Shown: piece by piece, positions 54,484 through 64,000 of the stretch
Layout: every line of letters begins with the position of its first letter
Numbering within the stretch: position 1 is the stretch's first letter
Assembly: GCF_010389155.1 (NCBI RefSeq)
Contig: NC_057769.1
Location: 19,468,735 to 19,532,734, forward strand
Source: Erigeron canadensis
Taxonomy: Eukaryota > Streptophyta > Magnoliopsida > Asterales > Asteraceae
Reading direction: 5' to 3'
Length of the DNA stretch: 64,000 nt
Notes under the pieces: model-generated
What the model was told of the DNA's origin: nothing
The model's input: only the letters and a program-made list of their open reading frames with translations
Databases searched by the model: none
Program-made: the position numbers and the translations under genes

Positions 54484-55965
54484 CTTTCGGAGACCAAGGC
54501 TACTGTTGTTCAAAATCCAGATGGTACTTATCAATGGGATACTCAATCCGGAGATACTTCAAATCATGCTTTTCTAGTCAAAATTTATGATCATATAGCA
54601 CAAGTTGCAAATGAAGTAGTTGATACCATTGATTATGCTATATACACTATTGAAGAGAGTGCATCTGAGACAGTGAAGAAGAATGTGAAAAAGGTTGTTG
54701 AGACTGTCAGATCTGAGAGTGCATCTACGACTGTTGTGAACTGAAGATAGTCCTATGTCATCAAAACAAGTTGTTGATATTCCTGAGAAGAACATAGAAG
54801 ATCAAATGAAATAATTTGTGATACCTGAAGATTTTGTTGCATACATGGCAGATTATAAAGCAGCAGATCAGAAGGTATCATGTTCGTTACTTTCAATTGT
54901 AAATGTTTGTAAGTCGTTGGTCGACATGAAACTTGAGGTGTTTGTATTAAATAAGACAGTCTTAAATTTGACTAGTCAGAATTTTGTTTATAAAAAGGAA
55001 AATGACTTATATTATGCAAAACATTCTCGTTTAGTTAAACAAGAAAATCAGTATAAAGACAAGATTCGCGCTTTAGATAAGGATGTTCTTGCTTTAAAAG
55101 AAAAATTGAGAGAGTCGGTGTTAATGGAATAAGTAGGAAATGAACAGTTTGCCAAACTAACTGAGGACTTTTCAAATAAGGAAAAAGAGTTAGTTGATGC
55201 AAACTTGGAAATTGTCCAGCTTAAGACTAGATTGGAACAAATTAGAGGATCTGAGCTAATAAGATCTATGTAGTTACAAACTCCAGTACCACGAGATTCA
55301 AAAAATAAATGTGGTCTAGGATTAGATTATAAGGAGGTTAGAGGTCCTTTTAGTAATAATTATACTGAATCTCTAGAACAACTGACTAAGAAAGAAGAGA
55401 TTTTTAATGGACATCCTTCCACCTCAAACTTAGATGATCCAACTGAAGATTTTTAGTCTTCTAAATGTTCAACTAATCAAACAATGTCTTCAAATAAGAA
55501 AGTGGAAGTTTCAACTACTTTTGTTAAACCCTTGGATCCTAAAAATGGTGCTAACGATGCAAATATTAAAGTAGGATCTAATAGTGTTAATCCAGGGAGT
55601 CATGATGAAAAGGTTGTTAAATGTTATACTATGAAGGGATGTGTTACTGTCTTTACATCTACTGAAAGTGAATTTGAAAAATTAGATCATGACAAAATCG
55701 ATAAGGTATGAAAAATTACATCTAGTAGAGTTCATTCTAAACCAGTCTCGATTAAATATAGGATTCAAAAGAGGTTAAAATTTTCAGATCATGAAGACTC
55801 AAAAGAGTTGTCACAATAAGAGACTGCTAAACTTAAGTTAAAGGAATGTCTTGGAGTGACATCTGATGATGTTAATAATAAGACTAGAAAACCAAGAACT
55901 GCAATATCATGTTTTTATTGTTATGAGATGGGTCACGTTTATAGTTGTCCTAACAGGAAGAGATG
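54484..55965 (+). pseudogene. Element E gag extension: coiled coil and second zinc knuckle
   Basis: The open stretch 54818-55132 (MIPEDFVAYMADYKAADQK ... ALDKDVLALKEKLRES) and its continuation past a TAA, with EKELVDANLEIVQLKTRLEQ, form coiled coil. Ser/Thr-rich sequence follows, then CFYCYEMGHVYSCPNRKR near 55908-55962, a second knuckle. Several stops. The long gag tail is a Sirevirus trait. Confidence 0.65.
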
Positions 55966-56415
55966 ATGTCCTGATAAGAGATTATTTCTCCTGTTTCTAG
56001 TGACTCGGACATTATTGCTAGTAACAATAGATCTAAGACCCCTAAGCGACAGGGACATTCACAAGATATTACTACTAGTAGTTATAGAAGTGAGAGTCCG
56101 AGTCGTAGTCATACACCTCATAGGAGCAATTCACCTAAAAATAAGAGAGTTGATGTTAATCGATCTTCTTCTAGTAGAAACAAAAGTGTGTCTAATGTTT
56201 ATGATCGATTAGGAACTCAACCTAGGTTTGGCCCTACTTCACCTATGAATTCGCCTCCTAAAGCTCGTTTTAGTTCACCAAAAAAAGAAAATTGGTGACA
56301 CCATCTTCATCCAAGGCTCAAGCTAAGAGCGATGGATATTTGACTGAAATCATCTTGCGAGATGAATCCGGCAAACCTAAACCTCAAAAGGTTTGGGTAC
56401 CATTTCAAAACTAAG

Positions 56416-57360
56416 TTTCTTTTGAATGTGTAGGGAGAACCAAGGAAGCCTATTAGTCTTTGGTGTGTTGACAGTGGATGCTCTCGGCACATGACATGGG
56501 ACAAGAAGTTGTTGTCCAACTATGAAGATATCGTTGGTTCTTATGTAAGTTTTGCTGGTCCCAAGGGCGGTAACATCTCAGGCCAAGGTGATGTTGTCAA
56601 TGGGAAAATTACATTGGAGAAAGTCAGTTATGTGAAACAGTTATCTCATAATCTGATGAGTGTTTCTCAGATTTGTGACAAGGGAAATCATGTTCATTTT
56701 ACTGAAAAGGAAGCACTTATTCTGAAACCGGGATTCGTTATTTCTGAAGACTGGATCCTACTGAAAGCTCCTAGGAAGAAGGATATCTATGGCCTTATGT
56801 TAGGTGTCGATGATTCGAAGGAGCCTATTTGCTTACTTACTAAAGCAAATGAATCTGAATCTCTATTATGGCATAGAAGAATGGGACATATTCATTTCCG
56901 AAAGATGAATTACATTGTGAAACATGGTTTGGTTGAAGGTGTTCCAATGAAAAGGTTTGAAATGGAAGACAAATGTGTACCTTGTCTCAAAGGTAAGCAG
57001 CAAAAATCTTCGCATAAACCGGAGCTAGAAAATTCTATTGCCAATCCTTTTGAGTTACTTCACATGGATTTATTTGGTCCAGTAAATGTTCGAAGTATAG
57101 GTGGGATGTATTACTGTTTGGTGGTTACTGATGATTACTCGAGATTCTCATGGGTATTCTTTCTTCAAACGAAAGACGAAACTCCTCAGATTTTGAGAAA
57201 TTTCTTTGTTGAAACTGAGAATGTTTATGGAGTTCGAGTGAAGAGAATCAGGAGTGATAATGGAACTGAATTCAGGAATAAGACATTGGAAGTCTTTTGT
57301 ATATCAAAAGGAATCCAACATCAATTCAGTGCACCATATGAACCACAATAAAATGGAGTT
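56416..57360 (+). pseudogene. Element E protease and integrase
   Basis: Protease active site DSG in LWCVDSGCSRHMTWDKKLLS. The gag-pre-integrase zinc region has LLWHRRMGHIHFRKMNYIVK and CVPCLKGKQQ. Integrase catalytic D occurs in LLHMDLFGPVNV and D in IRSDNGTEFRNK. The third acidic residue, E, comes in GVAEMKNRTLIETA (about 57360), just after a TAA that replaces the usual Gln. Otherwise an uninterrupted 286-codon frame. Confidence 0.88.
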
Positions 57361-58750
57361 GCTGAAATGAAGAATAGGACTCTAATTGAAACTGCCAGAA
57401 CTATGCTTGTTGATTCAGGGCTCCCTACTATGATTTGGGCAGAAGCAGTGAATACAGCATGTCATATTCTTAACAGGGTTTTGATAGTCAAACATCTTCA
57501 TAAATCGTGCTATGAACTTCTTCATAAGAAGAAACCCAATTTGCAGAATGTTAAACCATTTGGTGTTCCATGTACCTTTCTGAAATATCTACCTTAGTCA
57601 AAGTTTTCTCCAAAAGTTGAAGAGGGATTTTTCATGGGATATTAACCGGGAACTCCTATTAGACGGGTTTATAATAAGCTGACCAACAAAGTTGATTTAG
57701 GTACAAATGTCAAGATTGTCAGTCATAAACCTGCTATTCATTCTGGCATTGGCAAAAACTTCGATTATGACAATGTGTTTCGTTCACTACATGGTCCTGC
57801 TTCTTATTCAGGTCCGGAGACAGTAGATGATGTGGTCATATTACGTGATCATTTGGATTATACTCTGAGTCCTACTAAGGAAGTCAAAACTACTCCAACC
57901 AAAAGACAGTCTATAACTGTTGAGGGTACAAGTAGTAAGAATAACGATGAAACATCAGATTCGGAACTTACTAAACCAGAGAACTCTACTCCTACTATTC
58001 CGATAGGAATTCCTTTGCCCGATGATGATCCTATTTCTGATGAGTCGGAAGATGACTTTAGCTCTCCTAAATTGCAGATTCGTATGAATTTAGAAGATAG
58101 TCTAAATGTTGAATCAGTGCCTCAATATCGAGTTAATAAGGATCATCCAGTAGAGAACATTCTTGGAGATGCATCAGAACCAGTCAAAACTAGGAATCAA
58201 TTAAATAAGGAGATGACTAGTTTGTTTTGTGAAGTGAAGGACATTGGAATTATAACTGAGTGTTTGTACTCTTGTTTCATTTCACAAGAAGAACCTAAGA
58301 ATGTTAAGGTGGCACTTCAAGATCCTTTTTGGATTGCAGCTATGCAAGAAGAATTAGCTCAATTTGAGAAACTTGGAGTGTGGGAGTTGGTTGATGTGCC
58401 AAGAGGTAAAGAACCAATTGGAACTCGTTGGGTATTTAAATTCAAACGTGATGACAAAGGGATCGTTACTAGAAACAAGGCACGTTAGTAGTTCAGGGGT
58501 TTGCTCAGAGAGAAGGATATGACTATAATGAAACTTTTGCACCGGTTGCTAGGATTGAAGCTATAAGGTTGTTTTTGGCCTATGCAAGTTTCAAAGGAAC
58601 TAAGGTGCATCAGTTAGACGTTAAGAGTGCCTTCTTGTATGGTGAAGTTAAAGAAGAAGTATATGTTCACCAACCACCGGGGTTTGAAGATCCTAACTAT
58701 CCAAGAAGAGTCTTATCATGGATTGCATCAAGCACCCAAAGTGTGGTATG
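57361..58750 (+). pseudogene. Element E integrase C-terminus to RT start
   Basis: MIWAEAVNTACHILNRVLI and FGVPCTFLKYL, with stops at 57595-57597 and 57643, then a 237-codon acidic linker frame (57775-58488). RT begins with DPFWIAAMQEELAQFEKLGV and GTRWVFKFKRDDKG; a one-base loss near 58485 shifts QGFAQREGYDYNETFAPVAR, and another near 58690 follows QLDVKSAFLYGEVKEEVYVH. Confidence 0.85.
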
Positions 58751-60243
58751 AGAAGTTGTCTACACATTTGTTGACAACTGGATTTACTAGAGGATCAATA
58801 GATAGTACATTGTTTATCAAATGGCAGAAGCGTGATTACTTGATTGTGCAAGTTTATGTTGATGATATCATTTTTGGCTCATCTAACAATAAAATGTGCA
58901 ACGAATTTGAAATGAGTATGAAAAAGCAGTTCGAAATGAGTGCTATGGGAGAACTACAATTCTTCTTAGGATTACAGGTTGATCAAAGGAAAGATGGATT
59001 CTTTATTCACAAGTCTAAGTATGTCGATGACATCTTGGAGAGGTTTCAAATGCTAGAATCCAAGACATATGGTACTCCAATACAGCAGAATCATGGGTTA
59101 GGAGTATATGATCCGAAAGATGTACCTGTTGAAACTTCTTATTTTCGAGCTCTAATTGGCTTATTGATGTATCTGATTGCTTCTAGGCCAGATATTATGT
59201 TCGTTGTTTGTTTATGTGCTAGATTTCAAGCTAGTCCGAAAGAGTCACATTTGGTTGCAGCAAAACGTATTCTTCGTTATCTAAAAGGAAACCAAGGGCT
59301 TGGTCTGTGGTATCCTATGAGAGGAACGTTTGACTTTGTTGCATATACTGATTCGGATTTTGGCGGTTGTAACAATGACAGGAAGTCTACAACTGGAGGA
59401 TGTCAGTTCTTAAGTGGGAGACTCGTATCATGGCAGTGTAAGAAGCAAACATTTGTTGCCCAATCTTCGTGTGAGACAGAATATATGGCTGCTGGTAGCT
59501 GTTGTTCCCAGGTATTGTGGATTCAGCAGCAACTTTGTGAGTATGGTATGGATTTTCTTGACACACCTATCTAGATAGACAATAAATCAGCTATAGATAT
59601 AACTAATAGGCAAAATTCCATAAAAAAAGTAACCTATTTACATGAAATTCCTATTAAAGGTAACCTATTTTGTTTTTGTCTATTTAAAGGATCCTATTTT
59701 CAAAAAATTCCTAATAAAGGGGATATCGTTAGTTTTTGACAGATGAAGCTCGTTAAGTGCCATGTCAATGATGCCACATCATCAGTTTTGATGACGTGGC
59801 ACTTGACTTTGACCGACTCATATATATTCATTGAAATTAGGCCGGTCAAAGTCAAGTGCCATGTCATCAAAACTGATGACGTGACACTTAACGAGCTCCG
59901 TCTGTCAAAAACTAACGATATACCCTTTATTAGGAATATTTTGAAAATAGGATCCTTTAAATAGACGAAAACAAAATAGGTTACCTTTAATAGGAATTTT
60001 GTGTAAATAGGTTACCTTTTTATGGAATAAACCCTAACTAATAACCCTGTCATGCATAAAGTCACCAAACATATTGATATTATACATCATTTTTTGCATG
60101 ATTGTGCCCAAAAGAAGCTAATTCATTTGGAAAAGGTTATAACTAATGATAATTTAGCTGATTTGTATACTAAAGCATTTGATAAGGCTCGCTGTGAGAA
60201 GCTGATACTTCTCAATGGTATGAAGAATGTTGATTCATATTAG
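58720..60243 (+). pseudogene. Element E RT catalytic part and RNase H, split by a MITE
   Basis: LHQAPKVWYEKLSTHLLTTG, the catalytic LIVQVYVDDIIFGSSNN, then LIASRPDIMFVVCLCARFQA. RNase H has D in VAYTDSDFGGCNNDRKST and E in SSCETEYMAAGS. TAG follows LDTPI at 59572, then IDNKSAIDITN is cut by the MITE (59609-60034). The end VTKHIDIIHHFLHDC and DNLADLYTKAFDKARCEKL closes pol at 60241-60243. Confidence 0.88.
59609..60034. mobile_element. 426-bp foldback MITE in RNase H of E
   Basis: Nearly full-length inverted repeats of about 200 bases each: left GGCAAAATTCCATAAAAA, TAACCTATTT, AGTGCCATGTCA; right the complement, ending TTTTATGGAATAAACCC. The perfect 9-bp duplication TAACTAATA at 59600-59608 and 60035-60043 points to the Mutator superfamily. 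It contains paired TGATGACGTGGCACTTGAC segments. No coding. Confidence 0.9.
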
Positions 60244-62263
60244 ATCTATCAAAGAACTAATTTTTGTACAAGTGTCTTAGTTAAGTCTGTAAATAGCTAG
60301 AGTCACAAAAATACAAAAAGAGTTCCAGTTTAAGTCTGTATATAACTAGTGTCATAAAAAAATGTGAAAAATGAGAAAAAAAAAGGTAGAGATTTAAGTT
60401 GATGCATTCAGACGATATAGAAGTGAGGAATTTATAGCTTTTAAGTCTACTTAATCATAATATAACTGTTTAGTTCAGTAACTACAATTTGGGATGTATC
60501 AGTAGACATAAAGTACCAAGGTTTCCTCAATCTGAACTTAATTTATACACTGTTCTTGTGGGAAACATATTCAGATATATGGCTGAGAAATGAGAATGCT
60601 TGCTTTTCAGTAATGATTAGATCTGGTCCTTAAGTTCTGTGAAAGATCTAGCATCATTATAGGATTTATTTAGTATATATTTGGAAACCTCTACAAGTCT
60701 TGAGCATGAAAGTTAACTTTAGTTAAATGTGATAATGTTATGAAATGAAATTAATTAAGGGCTAATGTGGTCTTTGAGATTCGGACAAGTAAGTCCTAGG
60801 GGTGTCTTCGTATGCCTAGCCTACCTAAAGCTTCCAACTTGGGATAGGTTGACAGAAAGTTCGCTACACGTGTCTCATCGAAAATCACGGGTTCCTTAAA
60901 AGCAATTAAATGTAAATGCATAAAGTTAAATCGCAAAATACTAAAAGTGCTTATGTAATAAAAAAAATGTCTCATGGCTTGTTCAAGGTAGTTTTCAAAT
61001 ATATATTGAATATTTGTTATTTTAGTGCTTATGTCGATTATAGAAGTATATCTGAATGTGGGTCACATAAGTCCGCAAACTAAAGTGTGGCATGAGTAAC
61101 TTACTAGGTTACATGGTGACTGTCCTTGGCTCAAGTAATACGAAAGTGTCACATACAAGGAAACTGGAAGTACCGAATGTTTAAGAGGACAAATATACCG
61201 GTAATCACGATTGAGTTACTGTTCATAATTAATAATAAGAGAATAATTTATCAACCGTAGACTTATGTAATTGCTAATCTGATCTAATCCGCAGAAACTT
61301 AGAATTTCATGTAAATAAATAAAGTAGTTTAGATTTTGTTTTATTTTATTTTATTTTATTTATTCTACAGTGGTGTCAGTTTGTGTGTCAAACTAGCTCT
61401 TATTGCATGAGAGATTTAATAAGCATCTGGTGATTCCATTGAAAAGTTGTATAGTCCCTTGTGGATTATATAAGTCATGTTGCTTATGGTATAATTATAA
61501 TTAAAAGATAGATTTTCTAAAGTAAACATAAGTTGTTTGAAACTTAGAAAATGATTTTGTTTTGAAAATTGAAAAGTGAAATTTGTTTGAATTTGTTTCA
61601 TGTAACTTTACTTTATCAATTAATTTTGGTTGATAAGAATGCTTGACAAAGATTGGACTTGACTTAATTTTTATTTTGTTGCTAGGTTAAGATTTTGGTT
61701 GTTTTGCATGCTTATTTTGTTGATTTTGATGCATTGATGAAGTTTGTTAAGTGTGTAGGTTATAGCTATCAAATTTCATTCCATTCTTTTGAAAGTAAAG
61801 TTAGATCGATCAACTCGTGACCAATTCGACTATGAAAGTGTGGAATGCATCATGTAGTATAATTTTCTAGGAAAACACATGTAAATTTTTTTGGGTTTAT
61901 CAAGATCACAACCTAAGACTTATTGTGATAGGTTGTTGATATGATACGCTATTTTTATGCATTATACATTGAATTAGTTTCGGTGTAAAATTGCATATTT
62001 TGTTTTTAGAAATGATCGATTTTGATTTTGTCAAGATTATAATGTAAGATTAATTTTATACATTATTTTGATGACATTTGAATTATGGATGATTGCAAAA
62101 AATAATTGTAAATTTTTTTAATAAGTTTATTGAAAAATTAATTAATTTTGAAGTACAATTGTGATTGTATTCGAATTCGTTCGTGCTGACATCATCGGGC
62201 CTTGTGATGACATCAGCAAAGAAGCCCACGAAGAAGACCTCTTCGGTCCGGCCCACGAATAGA
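60244..62263 (+). other. Spacer of element E after pol
   Basis: About 2 kb with no coding region I can support; AT-rich, with a TTTTATTTTATT run near 61337 and short duplicated phrases (TAAGTCTGTA.ATA.CTAG at about 60285 and 60333). It may include an old 3' untranslated region or insertions I do not recognise. Confidence 0.5.
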
Positions 62264-62275
62264 ATCCATATATAT
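62180..62275 (+). promoter_or_regulatory. Possible internal promoter before the env-like ORF of E
   Basis: TATATATA (about 62268-62275) is followed by a GCG, and preceded by an imperfect palindrome of TGACATCA type (GCTGACATCATC ... GATGACATCAGC, 62182-62214). TGACGT-containing motifs (CGTGCTGACGT) recur at about 62863 and 62892 and in the putative 5' LTR near 52790. Motif-based suggestion only. Confidence 0.3.
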
Positions 62276-62952
62276 ACGCGGGTTTTACCTTTAATTATTT
62301 ACCTTTTAATCCATATACTGCATGACTCGTCCTCCTTTGTGCACTATTCATCCGCCCCCTAATTTGATCTTTTCATTCATTTGTTGTGTTTTTCATCAAG
62401 ATTTGTTGGTAAAATCCTGTTCTAGGATGGTTAATCGATGATTTAACTTCGAAAAACATTAATTTTGAGCCGTTATAATGCCCGATTTTTGAATTTTCTT
62501 CGCGTGTACAGTAACTTCGAACGAACTAATTTCATATCTTTGATTTTTGATGATATGGACCAAAAATTGAACTTGAAACTGACTTAAGTGATGTTATTAC
62601 ACCTTAAATCTAACCAAAGTTTAAATCAATTCGTCTAAATTTGAGATTAATTAAAGATTTTGATGTTCGGCCACTATTCACACGAAGAACACGAAGATAA
62701 TAACTCTTCGTGTTCTTGGATTCGATGCTTATAGTTGATGTTTCTGGGCATTTTTATTCATTAAATTCAAGTAAAACAAGTCCAAGTTGATGTTTCTAAT
62801 TGATTTCGATCGATTTCGACATCATATGGAGATGTTTTCTAGGTTCACGAAAGTCGCCTCGTGCTGACGTAACACGATGAGGATCTGACCCTCGTGCTGA
62901 CGTCACCACGAAGACATTCGTGATACTTAGGAAAATTTTTGAATTTTTAATG

Positions 62953-62988
62953 TTTTGTTTTGTTTTTCTTTTCGTTTCTTTTTGCAGG
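62953..62988 (+). promoter_or_regulatory. Splice-acceptor-like site before the env-like ORF of E
   Basis: A long pyrimidine tract (TTTTTCTTTTCGTTTCTTTT) ends TTTGCAG/GA, two bases before ATG at 62990. A donor-like TTG/GTAAAATC lies near 62410 downstream of the putative TATA box. The arrangement parallels that before the env-like ORF of A. Confidence 0.5.
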
Positions 62989-62989
62989 A

Positions 62990-64000
62990 ATGGCTAGACA
63001 AGGTGCTACTGATCGAGTGTTCGTCAGAGAGCATAATGCTGCTATTGATATCAGCATTACTCAGCAAGGATGTACACCAGAGTTTCACGGTGTCATGCAG
63101 TTTCTTGCAAGATCTCGAATTAAATTTGCTTTGACCGAGAACCCTCCTTTGGTTAGAAGTCTCATTAGTAAGTTTTGGAACTCAGCTAGACCGGTTTAGA
63201 TGGAAGATCATATTTTCACCCGCACTACTGTTAGTGGTCGTACTTTTACGTTCTCAGTTGGAGACTTAAGGACTATTTTGGACTTAGGTGCAGATGATAT
63301 GGAGCAAGGTCCTATAGATTTTGGAGAATCATTCTGTGATGGTGCTATAAGGCGTATGGGTTATGTTGGTGCTATTGAACACCCATATCGGAAGAGTCAC
63401 CTATTCGGAGAATGGAGATTGCTTGCGTACCTTCTACTGAGGTCCATTAGTCACAGGAGTGCTAGTTATGATCAACTGAATATGAATTCTGCTTCTCAGC
63501 TAGTTGCTTTGGTGCTGAATAAGCCTTACAGCTTTTCTCGGTACATATTTGATAATTTTGTGAAGCAAATGAGATCGTATGGGAGTGATAAGAAATTCTT
63601 TCTTTATCCGAGGTTTGTGATGATTATCATTAGATATTTTGCAGCGGATTTACCTACCGATGGCCCTACATTTCGTTTAGGTCGTCTGACTCATAAGGTG
63701 TTTGAGGAAGCTGTGAAACCTTTGAAGGATGTTCGTAATGCTCCTAATCCACCATTGTTTGGACATTTAGTTAATGCTGGCTATGTAGCTCCACTACAAG
63801 GTTGGGAAGATGATGTTCCTGCTGTTGCTGCTAATGTTGGTGATGCTCCAGGTCATGAAGAACCTCAGGAAGAGTTAGAGCAAGAGAATCAATGGGAAGG
63901 ACTGAATGATCTTCCTTGTCATATGGAGGACATGGAGAATGATCCTGATATCGATTCTCTTGATGAGGATTTGAATGATCCTGTTAATCTTGTACCGACT
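62990..64000 (+). pseudogene. Sirevirus env-like ORF, continues past window end
   Basis: MARQGATDRVFVREHN starts the frame; QFLARSRIKFALTENPPLVR and SLISKFWNSA follow. An in-frame TAG at 63197-63199 is followed at once by ATG in the same frame, and the frame then stays open for 267 codons to the window end. It includes FTFSVGDLRTILDLGADDME, RRMGYVGAIEHPYRKSHLF, SASQLVALVLNKPYSFSRYI and KKFFLYPRFVMIII. The pattern (IKFALTENP...LISQFW..., then KFLMYPRFL-like) matches proteins encoded downstream of pol in Asteraceae Sirevirus-like elements as I recall. No clear transmembrane segment in the visible part. Confidence 0.7.

Larger units (their letters stand above)
52495..64000 (+). mobile_element. 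Element E: Sirevirus-like Ty1/copia element, runs off the window
   Basis: Order: probable 5' LTR (from about 52495), primer site 53061, repeat array, long gag with two zinc knuckles and coiled coil, protease, integrase, RT, RNase H (split by a MITE), a 2.7 kb spacer and an env-like ORF continuing past 64000. Gag-pol-env order with a large gag is characteristic of Sireviruses. The 3' LTR is not in the window, so borders are provisional. Confidence 0.78.

Overview
This is a 64 kb piece of AT-rich plant nuclear DNA, almost certainly from a eudicot. The env-like ORF at the right end and the style of the copia and Athila elements remind me of Asteraceae; that is recollection, not a database result. 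There is one convincing host gene, in roughly the first 11 kb. The remaining 52 kb is a stack of nested LTR retrotransposons, nearly all carrying stop codons, frameshifts or deletions.

Positions 820-11180 (minus strand) hold a seven-exon CHUP1/IPGA1-family gene. The exons can be joined with consensus splice sites and unbroken phase into a 740-residue protein (coiled coil, 13-proline run, conserved CHUP1-type C-terminus). Its last intron (901-6531, 5.6 kb) carries two Mutator-like elements with long terminal inverted repeats and 9-bp target duplications (1514-2843; 2876-5935). The second contains a Helitron with a replication-protein-A-like fragment (3172-4275), a small foldback element and a 623-bp hAT element with an 8-bp duplication (4618-5240).

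At about 11848 the sequence passes abruptly into transposon DNA. Nesting was read from target-site duplications. F (a Tekay-like chromovirus with no 5' half, 11848-12077 plus 25003-32277, 5.2-kb 3' LTR) is split by A (a complete Athila-like element, 12078-25002, with LTRs, tRNA-Asp-type primer site, gag-pol remnants and an env-like ORF). F abuts a broken integrase of B (minus-strand Ty3/gypsy, 32278-36590). B in turn abuts C, a Tekay-like element (36653-42792) whose LTR has a pol tail and PPT on one side and a primer site plus gag on the other, as in a tandem array. A B-type fragment (42793-43018 and 52071-52494) is split by D (43019-52070), a minus-strand Athila-like element with gag and two protease-like domains but no RT, RNase H or integrase. 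D itself carries a copia solo LTR (49125-49646).

From about 52495 to beyond the window end lies E, a Sirevirus-like Ty1/copia element with a 29-bp G-box repeat array in its leader, a long gag, a decayed pol (RNase H split by a 426-bp foldback MITE) and an env-like ORF running off the end.

The least ordinary signals are these. A and D each carry dispersed short GC-rich quasi-palindromes sharing a GCGCCGC core. The env-like ORFs of A and E both start 1-2 bases after a consensus splice acceptor. E has a phased array of six CACGTG boxes. D encodes two protease-like domains in tandem. No tRNA, rRNA or CRISPR features were found.
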